64,000 nt of DNA, taken from positions 434,001-498,000 of the forward strand of contig JASVEC010000004.1 in NCBI GenBank assembly GCA_030770535.1. Direction: 5' to 3'. Under the pieces are notes generated by a model, which did no database searches, was not told where the DNA came from, and saw only the letters and a program-made list of their open reading frames with translations. The DNA comes from Batkoa obscura (Eukaryota > Entomophthoromycota > Entomophthoromycetes > Entomophthorales > Batkoaceae). Shown piece by piece: positions 35,017-46,693 of the stretch. A program made the position numbers and the translations under genes. Each line of letters opens with the position of its first letter. Position 1 is the first letter of the stretch.

Positions 35017-35828
35017 TGTAAGCATTCAAAAAATGAAAGAAAGAAGTTTATAACTTATCCATAAATCTTATTTTTTTGAGATGCTCTTATAAAACTACGC
35101 AGCATGTTATCGGATTTTTATAGTCTGTGTCAAAAATTAGTAAATAAAATTGATAATGTAATTATCGTACCTATATTATATTCCAAAAATAAAGGTGAAT
35201 TTAATGTAGCTATAATTATTTGTCTTTTACAGCAGACAATATGACAATATGCAAACCTATTTTGTTTCTCATGATTAGCGTTTTAATCAAACTCAATAAC
35301 TTAGACACTATTTTATATCTATTAAATTTATGGTTTTTTTCAAAGGCTTCTCCTAACTGTCTAGAGCCTTAATCCACTTAACTAGATTTTATCGTGTTGC
35401 AGTTAGCCCCCAATTCTATACAATAGACCACTTTAGTCTCATATTCTTCATAAGCTAATGGGTAGCGCTCTCAGGTAAGATTGATATAGTCTTCACTTCA
35501 CTTTTTACTCATACAAAGCGCAATAGTTGTTTGAACACGCTTCCTACTCTTTCAGAAGCTATTTATTGATAAACGGTATCGCTTAGGTCAGCTATTTAAG
35601 TATCACAATTTTTATTATTGCAAACAAAACACTTGGGGTTAATAACTTTTAGGAAAAAGAAAAAACATGACTAAACGCTATACTTTGTTTTATAAACTTA
35701 TTATTATAAATATATGTTAAATTGATAATAAGAAATCAATAGCTTAGAAATGCAAATTAATATTTGTAAAAAAGGATTTATTTAAAGTATGAATGTGAAA
35801 CAAATAGGTACAATATTTCGTTAAATTT
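35017..35828. other. F-box copy 7 upstream flank
   Basis: Contains the displaced TATA block (sense strand CTGCGTAGTTTTATAAGAGC then ATCTCAAAAA) and, at about 35340-35700, a stretch that resembles the upstream flank of copy 8 (37490-37830): shared CCTTAATCCACTTAACTAGA and CGCTTCCTACTCTTTCAG-like blocks. This indicates that the duplicated unit included more than the gene. TAAACGCTATACTTTG lies near 35676. Confidence 0.45.
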
Positions 35829-37236
35829 TTATTTAAAATAAAATTTAGGATTATTGAAATACTTTGTCTTTAAAGAATCTTCATACTGTGAAACTCTAAA
35901 TGATTTTATATTTTTAAAGTTCTCTAAAATAAAATCTATAATAGTAGTTGAATTGGGACAATTACTGCATGTAAACAGTACATTATTTAAATTAGAATTA
36001 CCTTTCAATTTATGATTTGAAAAAGGTATATTGATATTAAATTCACAACATATTAGTTAAAGATTATATAAATTGGGACACCACATATATATAATTAAAA
36101 AAATCTATTCCTAAAGCTACATCAAAAATCTCTAATGTAGTTATATTATTTTTTCTCTTTAGATAGATTTCTTTGACTAACAATAAATTATTATGATGGT
36201 CAGTTATAGATAAACCACAGCGAGATATATTTAAATAAGTAATTGTTGAAATGTCAAATATTGAATACAAAATTTTAGTTGAAGTATTCTTGATAGTATA
36301 TAAACTTAGTTGGTTTAACTTTGGAAATTTTTTATTATTTATATTTAATTTCATTGATCCAGAACAGTATAGCTCTAATTTATTTAAATTGGATACACCA
36401 TCGAATATTAATATTGAATTACAAGCATCATAATGGAGAGATTCAAGTTCTGGATAATTATCTAAGTTGACATTCATATCTGTCAAATATCCTATACCTT
36501 GCGTCTCAATGTCCCCAATATACAACTGTTTTAATTTCGGAAACTGTTTCTTTAATAAATAATTATACTCCTCTAATTCAAGTTCAATGGTATCTAATTT
36601 AAGTACTGCTAAATTACCAAATCTATTTAATAATTGGTCAAAATAAATGGTTTCATTGTAAACTATATTGCTAATATTTAAGTAAATTATAGTTGATGGT
36701 AAGATAGGTATTACTGATTCTACAAAAGACTTGTATAAATCACCATCCCGATACTCCAATTCCAGTTGGCTTAAATTTTGAAGTACTTTCGTAATATCGA
36801 TTCCCTTTGCATTTATGTAATCTTCAATTGACATATAGTCAACAGAATCTCTATAATAAACACCAATTGATGAGATATGTTTTAATTTCTCTCTATCTTT
36901 CAAATATAAATCTAAAGGTAAAAATAATTTTATACAGTTTGGATATACTGACAAGCTATTTGGGAAATCTCTAGTGTATTTAATATCTAAAGACTTAACA
37001 TATTGATCATATTTTTGCATCACTTTTTTTCTTTCTTTTGTATAACAATAAATATTCAAATCAATATGTTTAAACAATATAGGCATTACTACTTTATTCC
37101 ATTTTTTACAGCATACAAGTAGATTACACTGATCTTTAGTTGGAAGGTGATACAACAATTCTTTAATTATAGAATATTCAATAAAAAATAAAAAATAATA
37201 AAAATAATAAAAATAAAAATTCTTTATAAATCCCAT
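35829..37236 (-). pseudogene. F-box/LRR family copy 8 (C-terminus broken, odd N-terminus)
   Basis: A frame is open to 36064 and carries the F-box (ELLYHLPTKDQCNLLVCCKK, PILFKHIDLN) and most LRR blocks. Near 36075-36100 the frame shifts by one base (FNYIYV/CPNLYNL) and a TAA follows, after which family text runs on to KYFNNPKFYFK and TAA at 35829. The N-terminus is unusual: the family start (M-N-N/S-x-F-x-LENLG) is replaced by a Phe/Tyr-rich tract (MGFIKNFYFYYFYYFLFFIE) encoded by an A/T microsatellite. The ORF formally extends to an ATG at 37344, but that lies upstream of the TATA block at ~37250, so it is unlikely to be the start. A truncated protein of ~390 residues could still be made. Confidence 0.75.
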
Positions 37237-37881
37237 TTTTTGTAATGTTCTTATAAAATTACATTTTTTAATTGAATTTTGATTTTTTGGAAAATTGTGA
37301 CCAAATTTGGTTAATTGCATTGTTAATTTTGAATGATATTCCAAAAATAAAGGTGTCTTTTAACATAAATAGAATAATTTATTATTTACAAGGGACAATA
37401 TACTTACTTCCAAAAATTTAAATATGCTATGGCTAGTATTTTAATAATAATTATTAGTTCCCTAATTATCTAATATTTTGTATATAATAATGCTCAAAAG
37501 TTTCAAAACCTTTCTTGTAATTATTTGCAACCTTAATTCGCTTAACCAGATGGCGGTTAATCCACAAAAATCTAACTACACTCAAGTTGAATCAAATTCC
37601 TTATCAATTTCTCCCTCTTAGTCCTATTATCCTCACAGTCTAATGTATAGCTTTTTGGAAAGTGAAATTAATGATTTTAACTTTGGCTGTCTACCTCTAC
37701 TAAAGATACATATTCCTTGTACATACTTCCAGCTCTTTCAGGAATCCAATCATCAATGGGTAGCATCTACTAAATAAACTAGCTAAACGTATAAATTTTC
37801 ATCATTATAAATAAAACGCTCTAGCTTGACTTTAAAAAAATAGCAAAAAAAATTTCATTTAACTTTTATTTATTTATTTAT
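37237..37881. other. F-box copy 8 upstream flank
   Basis: TATA block at about 37236-37265 (sense AAATGTAATTTTATAAGAAC). The segment 37490-37830 resembles 35340-35700. Short ATTT repeats lie at the HIRIP3 3' end. Confidence 0.45.
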
Positions 37882-39308
37882 TTATTCATTTTGAGGAGTT
37901 GGACTTGAAAAGATCAATTTTGCTAAGGGATCATCTTGCCCAATAATGGTAACAATAGTTTCTTGTTCGTTATTAACATCAACATCATTTTGTTCATTAT
38001 TTTGTTTTTCTTCGTCATCACCATTTTGTTTATTTTCATCGTCATTATTATCTTTTTTTACTTTTTTATTTTCCATTTCCTCTTTTTCATTATGATCTTG
38101 ATTATTTCCAGTCTCTTCTTTTTGATTATTTTCATTTTCATTTTCATTTTTATTTTCATCATCATCTTTTTCCTCCTCCTTATCATTACCTTCTACCTCA
38201 TTTTCATCACTTTCTTCAAATTCAAAATAATTTCTTTTCCTTCTAGATTTCCTACTTGGCAAATTATCCGTATTAATTATATTGCTTGTATCTAAACCTA
38301 AGTTGAGTCATAAAATTAACATCTCAATTTTGTAACTAATAGAAATAAAACCATTCAACTTACTTTCTTTTTCCATTTGTAATTCTCTTTTCATAGCTAT
38401 TTTTTTCGCTTTTTCATTACTTGGTCTACCTATGAATTTATATTTTTATTTAATTCTATATTTTTTATAAATTACTATTAAATAAAAAATAGTACCTTCC
38501 ATACCCAATTCTTTTAATATACTTTCCACTTTTTTAACTTGTTGTTGTATCGTTAAACCTTCAAAGATTTTCTTCCTACAATAAATAACAAAATTGAATT
38601 GTAAAGCTAAAATATCACATAAATACTTACCATTGTTTACGCACCCCACATTTAACAACATAACTTTTTAAATTATTTAATCTAGTTTCAATTACACTTT
38701 CTTTTTCTTTGAGCTTTCCTTTAACTATTTTTTCTTCTTTTTTCTAAGTTGAATTACAAATTAAATTCGCTATTTAATAAATAGATCGTTTACTTTATTA
38801 TTTACACTTTTTTTACCCTTTGTTTTCTTTTCTTTTACTCCTTCTTCTTCTAACTCACTTAATTCCATTTCTTTTGCTTTTGTTAATTGATTACTATATA
38901 AAAATAATGAACTTACCATCTTGTTCCTTTTCTTTATCATCATTTTCTTTCTCATTCTCTTCATTGTTATCATTGTCGTCTTTATCGTTACTATTCTCAT
39001 TTTTCAACTAAATGATAAGTATATAAAATTAAAAAATTAAAAAACTTACAATAAATTGATTAATATTTCCTTTAATAAACGATTTAATATTCTCTTCATC
39101 TAAACTTAATTCTGGAAAACCCAACTCTTTTTCTATACCCCGTCGTAATTTTTTTTCGGTTAATGAACTAGTTAAAATTTAATCATCTTATCTTTTATTT
39201 GAAATGAAAAATTAGAAGCTAAGCTTACTCTAAACTTTGATTTTTTAACATTGATTCAATTGTCGTTTTGATTTTTGATTTATCACTTTCTTCCCATGAT
39301 ATTTTCAT
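37882..39308 (-). CDS. HIRIP3: HIRIP3-type H2A-H2B histone chaperone with DEK_C-like N-terminus
   Basis: Nuclear acidic chaperone, multi-exon on the minus strand from ATG 39308. Exon 1 encodes MKISWEESDKSKIKTTIESM. The next exon (after a phase-2 intron) encodes LTEKKLRRGIEKELGFPELS and ENIKSFIKGNINQFI, a DEK_C-like helical domain found at the start of fungal and animal relatives. Acidic and basic low-complexity exons follow. The HIRIP3 signature is YVVKCGVRKQWKKIFEGLT, then VKKVESILKELGMEGRPSNE and AKKIAMKRELQ (exons at ~38700-38300). The last exon (from about 38298) is Asp/Glu/Asn-rich with RKSRRKRNYFEFEESDENE. The C-terminal acidic part would bind H2A-H2B as in CHZ-motif proteins. Exon joins were placed by frame and GT-AG only; one acceptor (near 38880) is uncertain between two AGs, the downstream one keeping frame. 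It is divergent from the neighbouring regulator. Confidence 0.82.
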
Positions 39309-39659
39309 TTTGGTATTGAGTCTTTTGTTTAGTAGAAAAGTGAAGTTTATAATTTCTTTTTTGATTTTTTTTAACCCTTAATATTTGTAAAATTAGATTA
39401 AAAAATGAAGCAACTTACTGCCCATTCTTTTTATTCGGGTTAAAAATTTCAATCTTTTCAAACGAACATTAGAGGATGTTTTTTTGGTTTCATTATTTTT
39501 TCTGTTTTTTAAGCGCTATTTGAGCGGAAAAATTGTTAGTAAAATTCTTAAAAAAAATACATCCCCATTACGAAGCATTAGCAGCTAATTGGTTTATTTA
39601 AAGTTTTAAATAAACATATTTTCGATTTCAAAAAGTTTCCAAATTGATTTTAAAACATA
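39309..39659. promoter_or_regulatory. Bidirectional promoter region with MITE
   Basis: 351 bp between the divergent starts of HIRIP3 and the Fungal_trans gene, almost a third of it MITE copy 8. No other motif recognised. Confidence 0.5.
39472..39567 (+). mobile_element. ~100 bp MITE, copy 8
   Basis: GAGGATGT...ACATCCCCA in a TTA...TTA context, core TTAAGCGCTATTTGAGCGG. Slightly shorter than other copies. Lies in the shared 5' region of two divergent genes. Confidence 0.8.
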
Positions 39660-41502
39660 ATGGAACCTGGTACTTTTTAAACATTATATTATTTAAAAAA
39701 AAACTGATAACTTCAATTAGCTCGCTTTCGTAGTACCATACAAAAGAAACGGTATCAATTACAATTGTTAGAACAAAAATTAATCAATAATATATTATGT
39801 GTTCATTGTTTAAGACAAACGTATCCAAAGCTCAGTTTAATTTATTTTAGTAAATTCATATTTAATATTAATTAATTTAATTGAATTTAATAATTGAAAA
39901 GAATACCTTCAATGGTGTTTGTTAACACTAAAAAAGCAAAGAGAAGGAACTTTGGAAGAGGAATCCGATTTACAAAGTGTTTATAAAACGATTAATCATT
40001 ATAATGATAAAATAACCAAACTAGTAGATAATCCAATTACATTTTATACAGCCAATAGAAAGTTAATAAATTCAATAACAAAAGAACCATTAACGTCCCA
40101 TGCTCTATTTTTACAAACTGCTGTTAATATTTATATCAACTACATTGATGGTTATCACATGTGGCTCACACCTAGCCAGTTACTAAATTTAATTAACAAA
40201 AAACAAACTAGTAGTATAAGCTATTCAATTATGGCTTTATTAGCTCGATTTACAATACCAAAATCGAATCCTATTTATAATCAATTATTTATTCCTAGTA
40301 TTAGAAATGCAAAATTATTATTAAGAAAATTGTATGAATACCCTAGTTATGAAAGTGTGGTTGGTTTGATCTTTTTGTCCTTTATTTCATTATCGATGTT
40401 TGATTCCAATTATGCAGTTCGTTATTTTCAGTTAGCAGTGAGGATGTGTATATGTTTGGGGTATGATAAAGAAACGGATTCAACTGAGTTACAGTTTATC
40501 AATGAAGAAGAGAAAGAAACAAAGCTTCAAGGTCATCAGTTATGGAAATCAATTGGCTTAAGTTGGATATTTTTGGTTATATTTAATCCTAACTTTTCAA
40601 ATTTAGATATAGATTTTAATAATATTAAGGAAAAAGAGAGTAAGAGTACTTCAGATACTATGAAATATAAATTATCATTAACGAATAGTAATTTAACTCA
40701 AGATAAAAACTTAATAGTCGAAAATCAATTAATTGAAGCATTAGTTGAAATTATGTTGCAAATACAAATAATAAAATCAAAATATAGAAATGAAGAATAT
40801 AAATTAATTAGAAATGAAGAGTTACAATTACCAAATGATAAGTTTAATAATATATTAACTACTTTTATTAGTCTTGGATTTTACAAATCTATTTATATAA
40901 GTCCAATAATAAGTAATAAAAATAACGAGATTAATGAAATAAAAACTAATATTGAATATAATAAACAATTGTTAACCTTTCAATTAGATATATTTTGTCA
41001 ATTGATTACAATATACTTATACTACCCAATATTATTAATTCATCCAAAATCTACAAAATTCAATCTAAATGAATTTAATTTGTTATATCGATCCACACAT
41101 GTAATAGCTGAATATTATTTTCAATTAAGTATAAATAAAATAACAAATCATCAACCTAATTTTAATTCAAATGATAAGTATAATAATTTAATTTATAATC
41201 AATCTTTTAATTTAATTTATCATGCTCCTTATTATTCAATTATTAGTTATTGTTGTTTTGTATATTGTTGTTTTATTGGGGAAACGGAATGGTATTTAAA
41301 GATTGGGGTGATGGGAAATAAGATTCAAAAATGTAAGGTTAAATGTTTGAAATTATTATTAATATTGAAAAATGGGATGAATTCAAAGGTTAAAAATGAA
41401 AGAGCAGATGCAAACAATAATATTGGATTTGTTAGAATGTATATTGATAACTTTAAATTGGAGGATGAGTTTTTGAAACAGATCAGGGCTATTTTAGATT
41501 GA
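39660..41502 (+). CDS. Fungal_trans-type regulator lacking a zinc cluster
   Basis: Three exons fit: 39660-39669 (ten coding bases, MEP plus one base), 39721-39849, 39902-41502, about 580 residues. After a basic helix (RFRSTIQKKRYQLQLLEQKL), which normally follows the Zn2Cys6 binuclear cluster as linker and coiled coil, comes the fungal-specific transcription factor middle homology region: LFLQTAVNIYINYIDGYHMW, PSYESVVGLIFLSFISLSMF, YFQLAVRMCICLGYDKE. The six-cysteine cluster itself is absent; only CVHC and scattered Cys are present, and the 5' sequence up to HIRIP3 leaves little room for it. It may have lost DNA binding and act as a cofactor, or an upstream exon may have been lost. The 10-nt exon is inferred by frame. 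Family call good, start moderate. Confidence 0.72.
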
Positions 41503-42199
41503 AAAGCTTGAGGGAAAGTTAATAAAGAAATATAATTAATTAGAACTTATTTTTTTATTTTTGTTTGAAAATATACGAATTAATAGGTAAGAAAATCCAT
41601 TTCAAAGACATGACTGCTTTTTTCGAATGAAATCACATTTTATAATTCAATTTTCAAAAAATTCGAACAAATTTTAATAAAATATTAAAGTATAAAATAG
41701 ATCCCGCTTTTATTAAAAAGTACTATATTCAACATGAATATGAATTATTCATAAGAAGCCCCTATCTCCTGTAGAAAATGATTAACTGTTAAGACGTGAC
41801 TCGATAGTCGTAATAATGAAAATAAGGTAGCTTTCTATCTAAGGAGAAAATTACTGCTAAAATCAAATAATAGTTTCAACAATAAAATTGATATTTCATC
41901 TATACCTTGTATCTTATTGGTAGATTTTGATAGCCGGTTTTTAAGTTTGAGTTTAACAGTTAAAAAGAATAAAAGCTTGAGAGTTGAACTTGAATATTTA
42001 AATATATTTTAGTTTACTAGTTTTATTTCAAGGTTTTTTATTAAGTTATATTTATCATAAACTGTAGTTTTTACATAAGAAAAGACAAAAATATTAAACT
42101 TATTAACATATATATTAAGAAAAATCGATAAAAAAGAATAATAACAAATTAAAATTAGCTTCATCCATTCAAAATTAAAAAAATCAATCTTTAATCATA
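41503..42199. other. Intergenic region
   Basis: AT-rich; the last 50-80 bases are the PQ-loop gene leader. No RNA or repeat recognised. Confidence 0.5.
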
Positions 42200-43293
42200 A
42201 TGTCTTCCCCCAATTGTACTTTTATTCATGATAACTTCCAATTTTATCTCTCCAATTTTATTTTATTTGGCATGTTTATATCCTATTTACCTCAACATTA
42301 TAAAATCATTAAAAATAAAAGTTCGGATGGAATATCAAGTTATTTTTTATTGTTGGGCTCTATCTCTGGCTTATGTAACTTAATCAATATATTAATTAAC
42401 CAAAGAAATGTAATCCAATGTTGTTCAGTTATTGTAAGTAGAATTTATAAACTATTGATTTCCAATTCTTGCTTATTTTTATATATATAGACTATATCTT
42501 TATGTTTAGAAAGTTTATTAGGTGTATTACAAATCTTTGCTCAATGGTGGTTATTTTTTGTTATGTAAGTTATTTCATAATCGTCTTATTTTTATTTTAA
42601 ACATTACTGTTCTTATAGCTTCATCCTTTATTACGTTTACTTTCCAGAAGATCGTAAATTAACTGATTATATTCCTCATATCCATCAAAGTTTACCACCA
42701 ACCAAATATTCTGAAGAATGGCAATTAGCTTTATGGGTTAAATATACAGTTTATGGTCATTTAATAATTAGTATTATTATTACCTCCGTTTTACTTTATG
42801 GTTTTGATAATATGGATGGGGCTTTATTATGGGCTAATTTCAATGGTTTGTTTAGTATGTTGTTGGCTATGGTACAGTATTTACCTCAAATTTTTATTAC
42901 TTGGAAGAGAAAGGTAAGTGAAAGATGACTAATACTATTTATTATTATATTAATATTAATATTAATTAATTTTTATTAGAATATTGGTGTATTAAGTATA
43001 CCAATGATGATGATGCAAACACCAGGTAAATTTAAAAAAAAAACGTTTAATATAGTATTGATTATAAATTGATTTTATTAGGTGCTTTTTTATTTGTATT
43101 TTCTTTAGCTTTAAGAGAAGGAACTAATTGGACTACTTGGATTACTTATTTAGTCACAGGAATTTTACAAGGTACCTTATTAATAATGTGTTTATATTTT
43201 CAATACCTTGAAAACTTAACTAAAATTCATGCTTATGAACCTATTTATATTGGTATTGTTCAAAATTCAAATAACAATAGCCAAAATAATCAA

Positions 43294-43330
<37 letters not shown>

Positions 43331-43584
43331 TAACAAATAATAATGATGACAATAATAATGAGGATACAATTATTGATAATATTATTAACGATAATGAATT
43401 AGAAACAGAACCATTATTAAATAATCATAATCAACAAGCAAATTATGAATATCAAAAAACACCTCAATTAAGAACTAAATCTTTATTAAGTAAATGGAAA
43501 AAAACACAATTTAATTCAAAATTACATTTAGTTCATCATTCACTTGCTTCTAATTTATCCGAAAATGATGATACTTTATTATAA
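42200..43584 (+). CDS. PQ-loop repeat membrane protein
   Basis: Five exons: 42200-42433, 42491-42564, 42619-42913, 42980-43025, 43082-43584, about 383 residues. Seven-helix MtN3/PQ-loop family protein. First PQ motif YLPQHYKIIKNKSSDGISSY (residues 30-49), second YLPQIFITWKRKNIGVLSIP. LLLGSISGLCNLINILI and WANFNGLFSMLLAMVQ are the helices around them. Relatives export cationic amino acids or cystine from vacuole or lysosome, or act as sugar/lipid transporters in the endomembrane system; the substrate here is unknown. The C-terminal cytosolic tail has a poly-Asn run (AAT repeats ~43290-43330), acidic residues and an EPLLNN dileucine-type sequence that could sort it to the vacuole. Intron phases are all consistent. 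Confidence 0.88.
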
Positions 43585-43710
43585 TTATTTTAAATAAACA
43601 TAAATATGAATATAAATATGAATATAAATATAAAATTAACTTATTTTATATATTGAATGTAATAATGTCTATTTTATTTTATCTTATTTTAATATTTTAA
43701 TTAAAAATAA

Positions 43711-45062
43711 CTAATCTTCTCGAATAAATTTAGGTGCAGGGCCAATATAATGAGTGGGTAAACTTAAACCAGCTAGAATATCATTACATTAGTATAAATA
43801 ACGATAACATAATAATAATAATAAATAATAATAATAATAAATAATAGCAAAACAAGAATCATACCTTGATTTCTAATTTTAGTATTTTCTCTAGTACCAT
43901 ATAAAGCTTCATTTAAAAAACCTAAAACATGAGCATCTACTTTTATTATAGGTAAATCCCAAGTTTGTGTTGAGGTCACTTTTTTGATTTTAATGTTACT
44001 AAAAGATACATTAGTATCAATTCATATAAATAAACAAATGGATTGTTAATATTAGTATTAATACTATTTTTACTTACTTTATAACTTTACTATTATCCTT
44101 CTTTTGTTTTTTGAGTTTATTAACTTTTTTATTAATATCACTAACTTTTTGTGCTTCGATAGTATCTTCTTGTTCTAAGGTTGTAAATTCTTTTAAATGT
44201 TGACTATTATAAAAAATAAATTAATAAAAAATCTATATAAAAAAATAACCCAAAAACTTACTTATTAGCCGCTAAACTTAATAATTCTAAAGGTAAAGGT
44301 TGAATCTCTTCATCTTCTTTATCCTCTTCATCTTGTTTTAAATTATCGAATTTTCTTTTATTTTCATTAAGTTTTTTTTCTTTCTTTTTTTGTAATTTTA
44401 ATTTTTTCTTTTCAGTGAGCTTCTTTTTTTCACTATAATAATAGATTAGAACAAATATTAATACTTGGATGTTATTTTTCTTACTTTAACTCATATTCTT
44501 TTTTTTGTTTTTCCAAATCTTCAATTATTTGTTTTCCTTTTGATAATGTGATTTCTTCTGGGGCTTCATCATCTGATTCTTCAGAAACTTCCTCATTCTT
44601 TTGAGTATCTATAATATTAAGTTAGTAACTATTAAATCAATAAAAATTGATTTTGATCTTACTTTCAACCACTTCAACATCTTCTAAGAAATCAAAATTG
44701 GTAATCTTTTTATTTTTAACTTCATTTTCTTGATTTGATTTCTCATTTTCAATAGTCTTTTCTTCTTCTTCTTCTTCTTCTTCCTGTTCATCAAATTGAG
44801 CCTCCTTTTCATTTTCAACGATATCCTCTTGTTCTTCATCAGGAATAATTTGATTAACATCAACTTGAGTAATTTTGTAATTTTTTTTATTTAAATTAAT
44901 ACCACTATCTTCTTGTTCAAAAGCTTCCATTTCAATATTTTTATCTTGTTGTAATATGGAATCTCCTTCAAAATCATTAGTGTCTGCTTGGGATAATGTT
45001 ATTGAAACATCGGGATCTTGTGTGGATTTGAGTTTGTTTTGTCTCTTTCTGCTTTTGCCCAT
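43711..45062 (-). CDS. UTP16: UTP16/BUD21-like U3 snoRNP-associated protein
   Basis: Minus-strand gene of about five exons, from MGKSRKRQNKLKSTQDPDVS at 45062 to KFIRED and TAG at 43711. The N-terminal ~140 residues are acidic (EEEEEEEE run). The diagnostic part is EESDDEAPEEITLSKGKQII, then a long Lys-rich coiled coil (EKQKKEYELKSEKKKLTEKK, KLKLQKKKEKK), then PLPLELLSLAA, which parallels yeast Bud21/Utp16 (DDAPQEE...SGK, basic helix, ELPEELL). Such proteins act in the small-subunit processome in the nucleolus. The C-terminus (VDAHVLGFLNEALYGTREN) is not recognised from the yeast protein. It pairs functionally with SRP40 in this window. Family assignment by architecture; moderate. Confidence 0.62.
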
Positions 45063-45252
45063 TTTATGTTTTGTTCAAATTGTTAAAGGATAAGCTCAAA
45101 TAATAGTAATTTTTTCAATAGGAAAAGTGGGATTTTTTAATTTTATATTAACAAGAATTTTTAATAGTATTTTTGGCAATTTTTTCTTCCAATTAAAAAA
45201 AGCAAATTTTTAATCATTTTCTCTTTTCTAATTTCTAATTAATTTTATAAGA

Positions 45253-46693
45253 ATGGATAATAGAAAACAAAAGGAAGAGATAAATAAAAAGTTAGAATTA
45301 ATAAAAGAATGTATTAAATTACTAACTTATCAACGAGAACAAGCAGAAAAAGATATTGCTTTTATTAGTAATAAAAGAGAATATATATTATCCAATCCAA
45401 TAGATTATTTAATTAATTTAGATAATAATAAAGAAGAATTAATGCCAAAAAGACAAAAGATAATTGCAGTACCCAATATTAATCAAGATAATCAATTAAG
45501 TTGGTTATTTAATCGTAATAATTTTAGCAACCAATATTAATAATACTTATTAATCTTTTTATTTATATAGCCAACGAAACAACAACTGAAGAGATAAGAA
45601 GCATAAATACAACAACAATTAATACTAGTAATACAGTGACTACAGCTATACCGACTGAAGAAATACCAATGGAACCAGTTTCTTTAACTTATAATTTACC
45701 TTGGAATGAAGAAGAAAATCGAAAATTATTAGAATTATTACAAGTATATCCACCAGAAGAAGTGGCATTTTATAGATATGAAAAAATATCTAAAGTAATG
45801 GTAACGAGGAGTGCTAAACAAGTAATATATTTATTATCTTTTATTTATTGCTTTTTTATTGCTTTCATTTCTATTTTTGATTTTTATTTATTTATTTAAT
45901 ATTATTAGATTCAATCAAGAATCCAAAAATTAACGAATACAACTGGTAATGCTAAAGAGTTAGATCCTTATATTAAAAAAGTACAAGCTTTGTTAAAAAT
46001 TAAAAAAAGAAGGGGATGGGGTAGTAAATCAGATAATAAGAATAAAAACAAATCAATAAATTCAATTAAAAATGAAAAAGAAGAAAAAAGGTAAATTAAT
46101 TATAATAATTTAATATTAATACAGTACAACAAATTAATTTGAAATTATAATAGAAAAGATACTGGATTTCGATTATTAAATACACCCTTGGTTTATATGT
46201 CCGATGATGATACAGAAGAAGCAAAAACCAAAATCAAAAATAACAAATTAAATTTTTTATCCAAATTGAATGAATTACCAACTACAACACCATCAACTAT
46301 TCATTCGAATTCACCACAAAATTCTATTCATTCGAATTCTAATGATATTGCTATTCACTTAGGCATTAAAGTAAATTTAATTTTATATTTTATATAATAA
46401 TATAATAATATAATATAATAATAATACAATATTAATCTTTATTCCCTATGTAGTGTAACAACTGTAATATCCAACCAATTGTTGGAACTCGATGGAAATG
46501 TATTGAATGTAAACAAATGGAAATTAACTTATGCGATAAATGTATTATAAAAGGAGAAATTAATATCAACTCACATTTAAAAGAACATCGGTTAGAAAAA
46601 TATTTATTATATGAAAATAATCAATTTTTAGATTCGGATTATAATCATAATATTCCAGATAATTTAGATAAAAACTATTTATCTACTTGGTAG
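45253..46693 (+). CDS. ZZZ3: ZZZ3-like protein: coiled coil, Myb/SANT, ZZ zinc finger
   Basis: Five exons: 45253-45514, 45571-45821, 45909-46090, 46154-46370, 46454-46693, about 384 residues. The N-terminal coiled coil is KKLELIKECIKLLTYQREQA. The Myb/SANT domain is LPWNEEENRKLLELLQVYPP then YRYEKISKVMVTRSAKQIQS, with the YPPEEV and R-AKQ-SR signatures of animal ZZZ3. A middle VYMSDDDTEEAK matches the VYM-DDD stretch of ZZZ3. The C-terminal ZZ finger is CNNCNIQPIVGTRWKC, CIEC, NLCDKC, then HLKEHRLE, with all Zn ligands (C-x2-C, C-x2-C, C-x2-C, H/H). In animals ZZZ3 reads the histone H3 tail within the ATAC acetyltransferase complex. The order of all three elements is the same here, so orthology is likely. 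It is divergent from the UTP16-like gene with ~190 bp between starts. Confidence 0.85.

Noticed and set aside
37936-38295. 119-codon Ile/Phe-rich ORF
   Set aside because: Antisense of the acidic/Asn-rich last exon of HIRIP3.
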